This document shows, one piece after another, positions 1-12,976 of a stretch of 64,000 nt of DNA. The translations under genes and the position numbers were made by a program. Positions within the stretch are counted from its first letter, which is position 1. Each line of letters opens with the position of its first letter. The stretch is from Cacajao melanocephalus (Eukaryota > Chordata > Mammalia > Primates > Pitheciidae): the NCBI GenBank assembly GCA_963573385.1, contig CAUYLG010065506.1:32691-96690 (forward strand), written 5' to 3'. The notes below the pieces were generated by a model that saw only the letters and a list, made by a program, of their open reading frames with translations, was not told the DNA's origin and did no database searches.

Positions 1-3000
1 TGTGTTGGTTGATTGATGATGTTGTAATGATAACTGTAGCCTTTGGAGCTATACTGAAGTATTTTGACAAGGGAATGTCAATAAACATTATATTGTCAAC
101 AATGCAGCTTTAAGTCCTTGATATGCCTGTTTGGAATTGATCTCTTAAATCTGGAAAAAAGTATTATGATAATAGATAAGAGAAGAAATTATTAATATAT
201 GAAGGTGTTGGGGTAAATGAGATTCAAAATAAATATTGTGTTTTAGAAAGTAAAGAGAAGCAGAAATAAATTAGACATTTCTTTATTAACTTTTTACATG
301 GAAAAATACAGCGCTACAGGACCATTTAAAAATTACCTCTTGTTGGTTTTGGAATCTGTTTGCTGCTTCCGTTTGATTGAGTTTGTGCCTGACAATGTAT
401 TGACTTCAAGTCATGTTTCTTGTTATTACAGATATTAGTGCTGGGACTTGTTTCCTTTTGTCCTCTATACAAGGTGATTTGGCAGATACAAATTCACCTT
501 CTACCTTGAGATAGAATTGATTTATATAGATTGTCTTTGTTATTTGAGGATAAGTGGTTCTGGAAAAAGACCACTGAAAGTGAATCCACTTAAAGAGGCA
601 CAAAATTTCAATTAAGTGGGTGGGGAAGAAGGTTGGATGGGATTTTATCTTTGGAAAATGAAAATTTATATTATTTCTTTTATATGTCACAGAAATCAGG
701 TTATAATTTTAGTTAAGAGTTTTAACCTTAAAAAGAGTGAATCAAATGCTGAGTCTTTTTTTGGGGGGAATCAACCATTTTATGATAAAACAATATAATA
801 TTCTTTATTTTGTGTTTGTTTTCATAGTATTTTTTAAAGATTTATCTTTGTAAGAATGTTCAAATGCTTCCTCAATTTTTTTTCGAGACTCCTTTGTTAT
901 CAAAACTATTCTCTTAGAAAGTACCATCTAGTTGTCGCTCTTGTCAATTTTATTTTCTTCTATGGTGAATAGATCTATCTCTGTTAGATCTTTGTCTGCT
1001 GATGCATTGTATACGGGTGGGGACGTTTCAAGGCCTCTTGTCATCTTTCATCTTTTCCAAGATTGTAGTTTCTCTCCACAGTTTCCAACATATCTATGGT
1101 TAAACAGTTGTTAATGATTTTTGCCTGCCATTATCCTAGAGATAATGCACAGATTAAATCATGGGAAATCAAAGGCACAGTGGGCATTCTTTGTAGTCTA
1201 AAAGATAAATGCAGTGTAAAGGAAAATGCTGTAAGTTGCTGTGTTAGAATGATATTTTTAGACAAACCTGCACATTTTGACATAGAATCCTTTAGTGCAT
1301 TAACAATTTTCAGGGAATTATTTGATTATTCATAGAAGATGTTTCATGCCATCATGGTAGATTACTGTGGTAGAAGATGGTGAAAGATGATATTGCATTA
1401 ATTCTTGAAGCTTGCTTTAAGTGTTAAAGGTACATCATCTCAGTGAGAGAGACATCTAAGTTAGATTAAGTAAAACACAATCTGACCAATGTTGTGTGTA
1501 TATTGTGAGATATACTTTGCAGCATAATCATAAATTCTAGAAGCTGTCGATGGTTGTGCTTGTCCTTGTTTTCTGAAAATGTGATTAATAATTGTCTAAA
1601 CTGATGATTTAAGTTGCTTATAAAAAGAAGTGTTGACCTTAAAGAGGTCAGTTAATTTTACTCTGTTTTTTGATCAATCAGGAGTGAGGAGCTGATGGGG
1701 ACTTATAATGATGCCTTAGATAGAATAGATCTATCTATGTCAAGCAAGGGACTTGAGAGTTTCTTATATCGTTTTGGACTCGGTGATTCAAAAAGTCAAA
1801 CTAAAGTGCAGGATGGAGGAAAAAGACCTAGCGGTTTGATTGATTGTAGTGGCACTTTGAATCAGTTGTAAGATAAGGATGCCATTATAGTTAGCTCAGT
1901 TTTATATAAAATACTCCTTGCATTTATTAAGAAAGGCAATTATCAACAAGTCAGGAAATGTTTTGTTAAGAATGTGTCTACTAATATCTGCATGTGTTAA
2001 TTTGAGATACTCACTTGGGAGATTTATTTAATGTGAAAATTAAGATAATGTCTGCAGTAACCCTTTCATAATGTAACAATTTATCATCTAGGGTTGATTT
2101 ATATGGGTCATCATAAGAAATGGTCTAAGGGAGGGCTATTCTGTACATTTTGTGAAATTGCTATAAATTAAAACCACTATGCTTAATGAACACATGACAA
2201 AGTACATGAAATTCTGTAACTTTTTTTTTTGCCAAATCTTCATTTGTATATCCACTTTCAGGATGAAAAGAAATAATAAAGGAAAATGTCTAGAATTCAC
2301 ATATGAAGAGAATCAAATTAATATAATAAAACTCTCTTAATTCCCCATTTTGGAGTTTGAGTTGTCATTGTAGGTATGAATTGTCATTTTAATTTAAATT
2401 TTTATAATTGACCAGAGAAATTATCAGTGATTATCATAGCAATATGAAATTAAAAATTAATGTTTTAAATGTTAAATATCAAACATTAAAATAGAAAATT
2501 GAGTTAAAGAAAAATTAGAAATTTACTCCAGATTTAAAGAATCTAAATATTGTTGAAACTGAAAGTCTCTTGCAGAACATGCATATAGATCTTTATGGAA
2601 AACGTCCTTTTTCTTTTTGTTCCAGCTCAGTACATTAGTTTCGATAGATTAGATTGTAGAAACAAATAGAATATAATATTTATAATGGCTCAAAATAGAC
2701 ATATCTATGCATCTCCCACCACAGTCTGATGCTCGTGCCCTATTAAGGGGCAGTTTTCCTCTGCTGATGATTCAGGGGCCCAGGCTACTTCCCTCTTGTG
2801 GCTCCTCTTCACTTCTAATGGCCAGTGTTTGTATTAAGAATTGCTTTTGTCACTAGTCATATAATCTTGATGGGCATGCTAGAAACACTTATTTAATAAG
2901 TGAGTGTGCCTTTGCCAACTTCTAATAAATAGGATAAAAGGCTCTATGGAAAGTTACTCCCTTTAAATAATTTTTAAAATTTATTTTCTCCATATCTAGG

Positions 3001-3449
3001 GGTGGACATATAAATTGAGACCTGCTAAAAATTTAGACAATTTCATGTACTTTGTGTCTGTGGAGCCCCTTTTCCCCACATACTGGGGAAAAAAAGAAAA
3101 AAGAGAAATTCTAATTATGAATATTATGGATGAATTTGAAGTAATCTCCTTTTAAAATGACGTAGGTAACATGTATTCTAGATGCTTGTGTATGCGCATA
3201 TACACAACACATCTGGAAGGAGACACAGAATCTCTTAACAATGATTCTGTCTGCTCAGACTCACCAGGGCAAAACTGGGAGGAAAAGGGGCCCTCCACTC
3301 AGTATATAACTATCTCTACTGTTTGAACTTTAGCCTGTGCATAGATTGCTTCTCGAAATCAAAACAACCATAATTGTAAGTAGAAAAATAATTATATGCA
3401 GAAGTTTCAACCTAGTAAACAGAAATTAATTGCATTTCTCCTGACTTAG
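1..3449 (+). other. PREX2: PREX2 intron (3' part)
   Basis: AT-rich, non-coding. I see no exon with proper splice sites and frame, and no recognisable Alu, L1 or LTR. A moderately GC-rich stretch at about 2710-2850 may be an old repeat fragment that I cannot name. The intron begins upstream of the window and ends at the acceptor before 3450. Confidence 0.8.
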
Positions 3450-3584
<135 letters not shown>

Positions 3585-3999
3585 TAAGATCCTAAGCAGG
3601 TCACACTTCTGAAGTGGTTTATCCAGCTCAGTTTCTACTTTCCCCTCTGTGCTTCCCAGAACCCGTCATCCATCAGTGCATTTCTTCACGTATGTTCAGT
3701 CTGCTCTCTGATTGTTTGCTTCACCTTCTTGTAAAACCTAACCGAAATGTCACTGTCATCTGATGATGCGGGGTCCTCAGAGCCCTCTTGTGGAGAGGTG
3801 CAGTTTGTTCCTAACCCACGTATCTCAGGCCCTGGAGGAGAGGCTGGTGTGTCTTCCTTGTTTCCTAATCCTGTTTCCCAATCCTTTCCCACTCTTCCTT
3901 CAAGGATCCTAGCACATGTGAAGTTCATGCCATGGGTGTTTCCTCTCCACTACCTTTCCCTCATCTCTCCTTTATATAACACATAATATCTCACTATCA

Positions 4000-6112
4000 C
4001 ATATAAATTTCATTATTTCTCTAGCTCTTGCATCATTTTCTTTCTACCCTACTCCTGTTGCCATTTTGGGGGTGTTTAAAACCCACATGGATGATTTATC
4101 CAGAATTCTTGACCTGAAAGCACACTGTCTCTTCACCTGCAATGAGCCTTTCTGCCATTACACCTGAGTCACCTGTTCTAGGGCCATACTTTTACCTTGT
4201 CAATACCAACAGTCATAAAAATGAAATCTCCATTTTAAGCATCCCACTCTGAATATCAGTCCCCATCCTCCTAGCTTTCTTTCTCTGGTATTCTCACTTC
4301 AGCTATTCTGACTCCAATATTGTCAAAGATCTCCAATCTCAAATTTTAAAAGTCCTTTATCTTGTGTCACACTGTCACCCTTCATAGTAGACTTTCTTGC
4401 AGGAGTTTTATGTTGTCACTTTTTCTACTTTCTCACTTGTTATTCTGGCATGAGCAACATTCAGCAAGGTCTTCGTTCACGCTCCTCCGTTGAGCTACTC
4501 CCATCAGAATGGCCATAGACTGCTGGGCTTCTTACTCACGTGGTTACTTTTCTGCTCTTTAAGGTTTTGCTTGTTTTTGTAGCAGCATGTAACTTAGTGG
4601 AGCAATCCTACCTTCCCCAAACACTCTTCTCTTTAATGTTATTATACCCTATTCTCTTGGCTGGATATTGGAGTGCTATAATAGGGCTCTGAATTTGACT
4701 CCTTTTCCCTCTTCATATTCATAGACTCTTCCCAGCTAATTTTATCCGATACCATCACTCATGTCCCACATCGGTGTCAGTTGCTCTCAAATCTCCATCC
4801 TTAGCCCAACAATCTAGACTCCTACATCCTGCCTGTTGTGAGGCCCATGAGGAGCCTCAACCACAACATGGAAGAAATGGAATTCCTCTTTCTAAAGTCA
4901 CTCCTCTCCCAGCTTTCCCTTTCTGTTGGTTTTCTCAATTCCAAAAATTATGAGTTAGCCTTGGTTCCTGTTTTTTCCTCAACATCCTACATCCAATTCA
5001 TTAGAAAATCTTCCTGAATCTGCATTGAAAACCTACAAGCCTTTCTCCACATCTCTCCATCTTCATCACTACTCTGCTCCAGGCCACCAGGATCCCCTTT
5101 GGTGACAACAGTTGTCTCCTAACTGACCCACCATATCTTCTCTTATGCCTCCACAATTTATGCTCTCCACAGAAACCAGAGCACCTTTTATAAAACAAAT
5201 CAGATCATGTTGTCACCTTGCTCAAAGTCCTCATTGGCTTCCTAGAATAAAGTTTTTGTTTGTTTGTTTGTTGTTGTTGTTGTTGTTTTGAGACAGGATC
5301 TTTCTCTGTTGCCCAGGCAGGATAGAGTACAATGGCGTGATCATAGCTCAACATAACCTTGAAATTCTGGGCTCAAGCAATTCTCCTGCCTCAATCTCCC
5401 AGTTAGTTGGGACTAAAGGCTCATGCCACCACACCCAGATAATTTTATTTGTTTTTCAGTAGAGACAAGGTCTCGCTGTGTTGCCCAGGCTGATCTCAAA
5501 CTCCTGGCCACAAGCAATCCTCCCATCTCAACCTCCCAAGGTGCTGGGACTACAGGCATGAGCCATTGCACTTGGCCCCACCTAGAATAAAATTCACACT
5601 CCTTACCCTAGTTTACAAAATTCTGCCTGGTCCAGCTCCTGCCTGCTTCTGACATCATCACATCCCACTTCTCCAAACACAACACCTCCTTCCTTTGTTA
5701 GCCTTCTCTTTCTCCTGTTCTTTTTTTGTGCCACATATGCTCCCTTTTTAGGGCCTTTACACTGGCTGTTTCCCTTCTCAGTGTGCCCTGCCCTTTGAGT
5801 TTTCCATGGCCAGATTCTTCATGGCTTTCAAATCTCACTTAAAAATCATTTCCCTCAGAAATGTCTTCCCTGACCATCCCATGTAATTCAGCCTTGCAGT
5901 CACTATCAATTATCTGGAAAGTGCTTGTCACTTGCCATTTCTTTCATTATTCATTTGTTTATTTCCTGCCACCTTTGCTAGATTACGGACTGCAAGGTCC
6001 ATGAGAACAGGGGCCTTATTGCTCCTTCAATGCTATTTCCCTGGAAATTGGAACAGGCCTGTGGTAGACAGCTGAGAAATACAGAATCAATGAATGAGTG
6101 AATGAAACGCAA
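4000..6112 (+). repeat. L2 LINE, 3' portion, interrupted by Alu
   Basis: The text around 5581-6110 follows the L2 3' consensus. It has a 'tccctgaccatccc' block, a 'ctgcaaggtccatgagaacaggggcc' block, and ends in the typical gaatgagtgaatga tail. The C-rich upstream part (about 4.0-5.24 kb) reads like decayed L2 body in the same orientation. The start is approximate. It is old and carries no open frame. Confidence 0.7.
5251..5580 (-). mobile_element. Alu (J-like), antisense
   Basis: T-rich head with TTTG and TTG repeats, then the reverse complement of Alu to its 5' end. An 11-bp target-site duplication (cctagaataaa, 5241-5251 and 5581-5591) flanks it and marks insertion into the older L2. Many substitutions indicate an old subfamily. 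Confidence 0.9.
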
Positions 6113-7589
6113 ACTAGTCTGCTTTAGAGCTTAGCCATCATTAGTGTAAATAATTTTTGTATTGTTATTGATATAATTCTATTTGTTTTAAAGCATGAAT
6201 ATACTTTTTTCTTGAGAATGTTCATATTTTATGGGATGTTTTCTTGAACGCTCGGGAAAATTTTTTTGCATGTTGATTAAGCAAAATAGTAGAGTGACAT
6301 TTAGTTGAGAAGTTTTCTGAGCCTTTACGTGCTTCACCCTAACTATATATAGGACACATTTGTTTTAGTGAAATGGTACCAATAGGCTTCATTCAATTTA
6401 AAGGTAAAGCAGTAGTTGAAAGCACAGGATTTTAAATGACTGTTTATTCCAGGTTCAGAATTTGGAAAATTATAGTCAAATATTTTCTGTTAGAGTGAGA
6501 ATTAGAGATGCAAAACTGACTAATTTATAAGATAGACTTAAGGGAGAATTTCTTCATCTCTTATACTGAGTTTTCCTAGATCATTTATCAAGATGCCCAG
6601 AGCAAGTTAGCAAACATTTGGCAGCTATCACGATGATAGATGGTAATTCTGCCATGTGGATTGTAGTATTAGAATTCTCCAGTAAGAGATGTTCATTCAA
6701 AAATGCAATTATATAAGCTGAGAAAACGTAGGAATGCAACATGTATCTTCATGAGAGGGAGCAGATTAGGATTAGAGCCAAAAAATAATTAAATTGCTGA
6801 CATCTTTATCCTAATGAGCTTTTAAAAATTTCTTTTCACCACATGTGAAAATGAATCTTTTATTATGCTCTTCTAAGTTCTCTGTGTTTGATAGCGAGAT
6901 TGAGAGTAATACAAATCGGCTTTTGGAAGATGTAGGAGAGGCTGTTATTTTACTTGTGTGTTACTCCTTAAGAAACTGTAATGTGAATCAAGGTGTTTTA
7001 GTGTAGTTATTAAAGGCCTCCATTTGAGAATGAAATCTTTTTTCATTAAAATTGATCTCATCTTTATCTATGCCGGCCATCAAGACCAAATCTTTTGCAA
7101 AATTAACATTAGTGGACAAAACATGATGTTATATGGTCTTATGACTGGAATTGCAAACTACATTAAACACAGGAAATGTTTAACAAAATTAAAATCCTGC
7201 TATTTAGCAGATGCCTCCAATGAATGTACTATGTGGACCAAATACTACATAGTGGTTAGAGACGGAAATAACAAAATAGTTCAACATGTCCATTCCCTTC
7301 CAGGACTGGAGAAGTTGTTTGAATAAACCATCTGTTCCCTTCACGTAGAATACTTCATTCCTTTATGAACTTCACCTCATCATATACTTTCTAAGATGTA
7401 GAGATCTTTCAGAAAATATGAGTAAATGAAACCTTTTCCAAACTTCCATAATGCTGTAATTACATGAAGTAGGGACCTGATGAATTAAATTCTAGAATTA
7501 CATTCCTTAAGTAATGAAGTGCTAGCTTAGGCATCCTAGCTCTGGATATTTCTAATATTATTAATCTCAGGAGAAACTGATTTTTTAAA

Positions 7590-7920
7590 AAATTTATGAT
7601 GTAGTATTTGATACACATAACATGGTGTTGCTTAGTTTTGCTTGTTTATGAGTTTTAAAAAAGCAGTATCGTGGTGTTTTTAGTTTTTTGCAATTTATGA
7701 TTTGTATTCAATATAATTTCTAAAAATATATATCCATTTTGCATGCAGCAAAAATTTATTCATTTTACCTGCTGCATAATATTTCCTTAGTTGACTGTGT
7801 CACAATTTAATGATTCATCCTCCTGTCAATCAGCTCTAGGGTTGTTGCCACTTTTTCTGCTGTCATGTACATTCTTGTATATGTGTCCTGGTTACCATTA
7901 CAACATATGATTAGGAATGA
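7590..7920 (-). repeat. Possible antisense L1M fragment
   Basis: Phrases such as the tcctcctgtcaatcagctctagggttgttgccac region and 'tgtacattcttgtatatgtgtcc' resemble antisense old L1 3' sequence. It is strongly diverged; a library search would be needed to place it. Confidence 0.4.
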
Positions 7921-9485
7921 AATCATACAATCAAGACTTTTAAATATGCAATATTATAACGTACAGCATAATTATTTTCAAACCATAGGCTTTTCAGTCT
8001 TTAAACTTCAATAGAGCCATTTTCTAAAGAGATCAAAATCCATCTGAGCCAAGTGGTATAGAATTGATCAAACACTTACTGGAATTTCATATTGAGTATT
8101 AATATTTGCAGCCCAAGAGAAATATACAAAGCCCATACAGAGTTCACAGTAAGTTCATAAAAAATTAATACGTTGATAATAGAACTAAGTGATGGATTCT
8201 TATCTATAATCCATGATTATTTTGCCTGTGACTTAAACTGTTCAGGATGTTAAGCCTTTTCAATATGATTGGTTTTAAGTAAGATGTATCAGCTTACAGG
8301 AAATTCTGTTTTTCAAAACACCATGATATTATTTCCCAGCTGGAAATAATACTTGCATTTTAGTTACCTGCATATTAGTCTGCTCTGCATTCCTCTCTAT
8401 ATTCAACCTCCTGTGAGGCCCATTTTCGTAGCTACCTGGGCTGAATTCCTAATTTATAGCATTGATTTATGCCTATTAATGAAGAACATTTAGAGGTTGC
8501 TTTCAAAATGAACATGGGGAGTGCAAGGTGATGAAGGTATGGGGCTGACAGACTGTCCAGTCGGACTAATTAATTGATTTGCTTAGTTTTCTTTAGTAGA
8601 GATGAAGGACTAATAAGTTTTGATGAGGCTTGAGGACAGCTAAGTCAGGAATATGAATTTTTTCCAAGGAAGCCCATAGAGTGTGATAGCATCTGGAGAC
8701 TTGTCCCTATGCCCACCCTATCCACACCAGGGCAGGTATCTAACTGCACGGGAGAGGAGGAAGGGGTGTTGCAATTTGTGTATAGCCACATCTTAACTTG
8801 TGGTAGGTGTGTCTATATAACACAACACATTAATAATTATTTGAGTATATTAAATTGTTAGCCAGATTTTGTCACTGAGTCCAGTTGAATAGTCTAGGTC
8901 AATGGAAATCTCTTGAGTGACTAGGTATTTTTTTAATTTCCTTGAATCATTTCTTAGAATCTTTCTTGTTTAATTTAATGAAAGGAAAACATTGAAAAAA
9001 TATTTTTTTCTGTGTGCTTAATGATTCAAATACAAACATACATAACTTCTTAATTCATTGTTAGAAATGGTCATCTATAAACTTGAATTTTTGACTTTGT
9101 GTTACATACTTTTTAAGATTAAAAGCTGGCACTAGATATAATATACACACGGTTCTGAAATGTTTTGGGTATTTTAAAAATGAATAAGGCCTTTACAAAG
9201 GATTACAAATGTATTAAGATACCTGTTTAACAAGTATATGGTGATTATATTATAAAAATAAGATATGAGAAATATTTTTATAGCTGGATATCACTGAGTT
9301 TAAGAACCTTCAGCACAGCCAATTTTTCAGAGGGATCATAAGTACTAGCTGGGAATTGCCAGCTAGTTACTGAAAACTGAGTCATTAAGGTGAAAAAACT
9401 CAAATGAAATTTTAAAATGACCAGTTGTTAGTGTCTGCCAGAATCTGATTGGGCACCGCTAATGTCTTATGTTGAGCAAAAGCAC

Positions 9486-9591
9486 ATTCAAGTTTCAAGT
9501 TAAGGATAGTATACAGGTGGGAGAGTCCTCACTGCATGCTATCCTTATAGTATACAGGTGGGAGAGTGAGTACTTCGCTTGAAACTTGAAT
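9486..9591. repeat. Compound inverted and direct repeat
   Basis: The outer arms attcaagtttcaag (9486-9499) and cttgaaacttgaat (9578-9591) are perfect 14-bp reverse complements. Inside is a perfect 21-bp direct repeat (9506-9526 and 9547-9567, core tatacaggtgggagagt). Taaggatag (9501-9509) and ctatcctta (9539-9547) form a further 9-bp inverted pair. Confidence 0.9.
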
Positions 9592-9785
9592 TTATTAAAA
9601 TAATTAGTCTTTAAGTTGCATCTCATAAAGCAACCCAAGCTGTTAATAAATGGGAGGACAAATGTAAAAATCTTCAGGAATCTAGCATTTGATATTGTTG
9701 ATTGAATTGGTGTCTTTTTTCAAAGAATTGTTTAAAATACATTGTTTTGACATTGTTTTACGTTGTTTAGTAACAGTATTTGTGA

Positions 9786-9911
<126 letters not shown>

Positions 9912-12254
9912 TGATTTGTAGATTTTAAATGGTATGCCAATAGTAAACTCTCTTGTAAGACAGATTTCTCACTTGGATAATTCACCTGCCATGTATTAGA
10001 ACTTAGAAATACTTGGTTAGGTAAGGTCGTTGGGTAGAGAAAAGAGAAAGGTGAGATAAGGGAATGGAGGGTTACTGTGAACGTGGAATATTATATATAG
10101 CCAAAACACACTCACATGAGACATGGATACAGGGAAATGGCCGAGTAGTGTCCTGCAGCATTCACAGACTGGAACAGAGAGTACTGTGCAGAAAGTATTT
10201 AATGAATGAATTTTCTTTAATTATTCTGTCTTATAAGCATAAGAATGATGTTTTGTTCCTATATTTGCTGTAGAATATAGCAAACTCTAGGTTTGTCTTA
10301 GCTATGTAGTTGTTATTGATAGAGCTAGGTTGTCAATTTGCTTGTAAAGGAAAGTTGTAGGTGGAGGTGGTTTGTGTAATTGTAAGTGCTTGTTTTAAGT
10401 GTCTTATTACTCAAAAATGGTAACTTTTTGTTCTATATATTTGAAAGTATGGGCTTTTATAAGCAAATCTATGAAACCATAATTGGTCAAAAACATTAAG
10501 TAAAATGAAGTTAAAATAAATTGTATTTTCTGTTTGAAAAAAAAAGTTGTCTCCAAAATAAATGCTTAGTAAAGTGAATTCCATTTTTTCCCCAATGATT
10601 TTAGTTAGAACTTAAAAAGTATGCTTCTAGGAGAAAAGACAAGATGAAATGCAATATATTAACTGTTGCTAAATGGCTTTTACTTTCATATAAAGAAATA
10701 CTTACCTAACATTCATTATATGTATGAGATTAGGACACAGATTGGCTTCCTCCACCTGTTACATACCTTCATTGTGACTCTGGGGTCTCAGAGGGAAAAG
10801 GAATACTTATAATCTGTCAGAAGCACAGAATTTCAAATGCTTACCTGTTTCTCAATATCATTGTTAGCATCTGAATAAATTGCCAACTACTTAAAATAAT
10901 GAACTGTGTTTGCTGCAGGTAAGGGAAAAAGAAATACAATGAGCAAAACTTAGGTGGTACCTGAGACTGAGCACTGAGCTTAGGAGCGATGCTCTTGTGT
11001 TCATCCGGTAGAGAGGTTCCTCAGTGGCTAACTGTGGAGCTGCCAGACAGCTGACACAAATAGATATCCAGTTTCAAATCCCTTTCTATGCTATAGAGTG
11101 TAATGCAGTTGCAGATACTCCCATGCTAACATGTGGGACCTAGTCGGCTATCTTTCCATAGCAGGAGGTACACATCATTTTTTATAAGGTAGTGGTAATT
11201 TATTCCGTGCTTTCTAAGAAGACTATATAGTGACATTTAGAAATGTTAACGATCTAAATGCTAAGAGTTATCTTGCCTCTGTAACCTGAATGTTCAAAAG
11301 AATACCCAAATGCCCACTTTGAACCTGAGTTGGGAGGAAGTCAGATAGTAAAAGAAGAACACTAAAAACTTCTACTCTGTTCTATATTGGCCCTGACTAC
11401 CCATAATGGGACCACCTCCTCACTGATGGTTAGGCACTTCCTTTATTTTCTTCCACTTTTAGGCTTTCTCATGGGCATAGAGCCCCTGGCCTTATTTCCT
11501 GAGAGATTGAACATCCACCTCTTACGTCCCACTTTCTCCCTTTGCCCCCCTTGATGTGAGTGCGACCATTAGTGCCATCTGCATTGGTGGTCTGACTGAG
11601 TTGTGCTAGTGCTCACTATGATTACTGTACTTTTGGTTGGCTGGAGAACTAGACAAAGAGATGTAAGAGCCCAGGACCGTTGGAGGCATGGACATAAAAT
11701 GCTGTCTTCCAGTGCATCTGTGCTAGATGGTAAGGGAGTGAGATCCTCTAAAGGGTGACTTGAATTGCACAAATGGTCCTTGGATTCAATTCTACGAAAA
11801 ACTTCTGTTGATGCTAGTAATATTCCAGCCTACAGATCCTCAGTTCCTGAGGGCAAAAGCATTGTGGAAGACTGAGCCTAAGACCTTGTTGGGTATGAAT
11901 TAGAAGAAAGACAAGACATTGCAGGATATTTAGTTGTCATAAATTAGTTGTCTGATGGAACCTGGACACAAATTCACAGGCTTGACTTTCTTTAAGATGA
12001 AGATATTTATTAGACTTTGTATTACTCAATTTGAGGCTTTCCCCCTCTTTACTTTTTCTTGAATATATATAAGCAGCATCTAGCAAGAATTTGGCTGTAT
12101 ATGGTTGCTACAAGGTCACTTAAAGTATTTTCAAGATGAAACTGGATACCATCTCCCAGTTTCCTGCAAGGGAAATTTCGTTTTTTCATGGGTATATCTA
12201 CTAGGTTTCTCAGGGGAGTGTGCATCACCTCTCAGACTTGGAAATTCAAAAATA

Positions 12255-12425
12255 GAAATTTTAAAGATGGATAGGATCTTGATGATCAATTAATGTGCCC
12301 CATTAGCATTTCAGATGATGGAAAATGAGGCCAGGTTTAAGAACTAAGCTGCCCATGTTTACCAAGCTGACTAGGACATAGCTGGGGCTAGAGTTAAGTT
12401 TGCTGGCTTTCCATACACATGCTTT
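12255..12425 (-). repeat. MIR SINE fragment
   Basis: Blocks near 'gatgatggaaaatgaggcc' and 'gctggggctagagtt' follow the antisense MIR pattern (gatgaggaaactgag ... cagagctgggatt). Diverged; boundaries approximate. Confidence 0.5.
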
Positions 12426-12847
12426 GTGACACAGAGAGGAACCTAGTGAAGAGCAGTGAAGGAACAAGGTATCAGTGTATGGAGGTTGAGTTTGGTTGTA
12501 CCCAAAAGTGATCTGAGTGCTGCATGAACTTTCTCCCTTTGTTGTTTCCTTGGTCCTTTCCAGCATAGAACCTTCATTTCTTTTTGATGAGCTCATGTTT
12601 TAATTCTGCTTTATTTTTTACTTTGCGCATGAAGCTCTGATGCAGATAGATTTCAGCAGAGGTGATTAATGTCCCTATGCCAAGTACTCCCCATACTTGG
12701 TCCCTGGATAAGTTAAATGAGGGATAGACAGACACTATCAGGCTCATCTGCCATTGCCAAAAGCAAAAACAAACACCTACACCATATTTAGTTCTAAATA
12801 ATAAAATGGATGAATTGATATATACAGTTTTAGGCATGCTTAGAACT

Positions 12848-12976
12848 TTTTTTTTAATTGACACAGGGGTGGTTGTGGGGAGTCTCATTATTTTGCCCAG
12901 GCTAGACTTGAACTGATGATTCTCTCAACTCAGCTTCAGTAGCTGGGACTACAGGCATGAACCACTGTGCCTGGCA
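12848..12976 (-). mobile_element. Alu monomer-type fragment, antisense
   Basis: A T-run followed by about 120 nt of Alu-like sequence ending gccactgtgcctggc-like, one monomer long. Near-identical flanks (cttagaact at 12839-12847, tttagaact at 12977-12985) look like a target-site duplication, suggesting insertion at this length. Confidence 0.7.

Noticed and set aside
3686..3986. Opposed 79-80-codon frames just after the first exon
   Set aside because: Antiparallel chance frames in C/T-rich intron; no splice linkage to the PREX2 frame, which needs the exon at 9803.
7024..7326. 100-codon plus-strand open frame in an intron
   Set aside because: No recognisable domain, no promoter or splice context, AT-rich surroundings. 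An open frame of this size is expected by chance in 64 kb.
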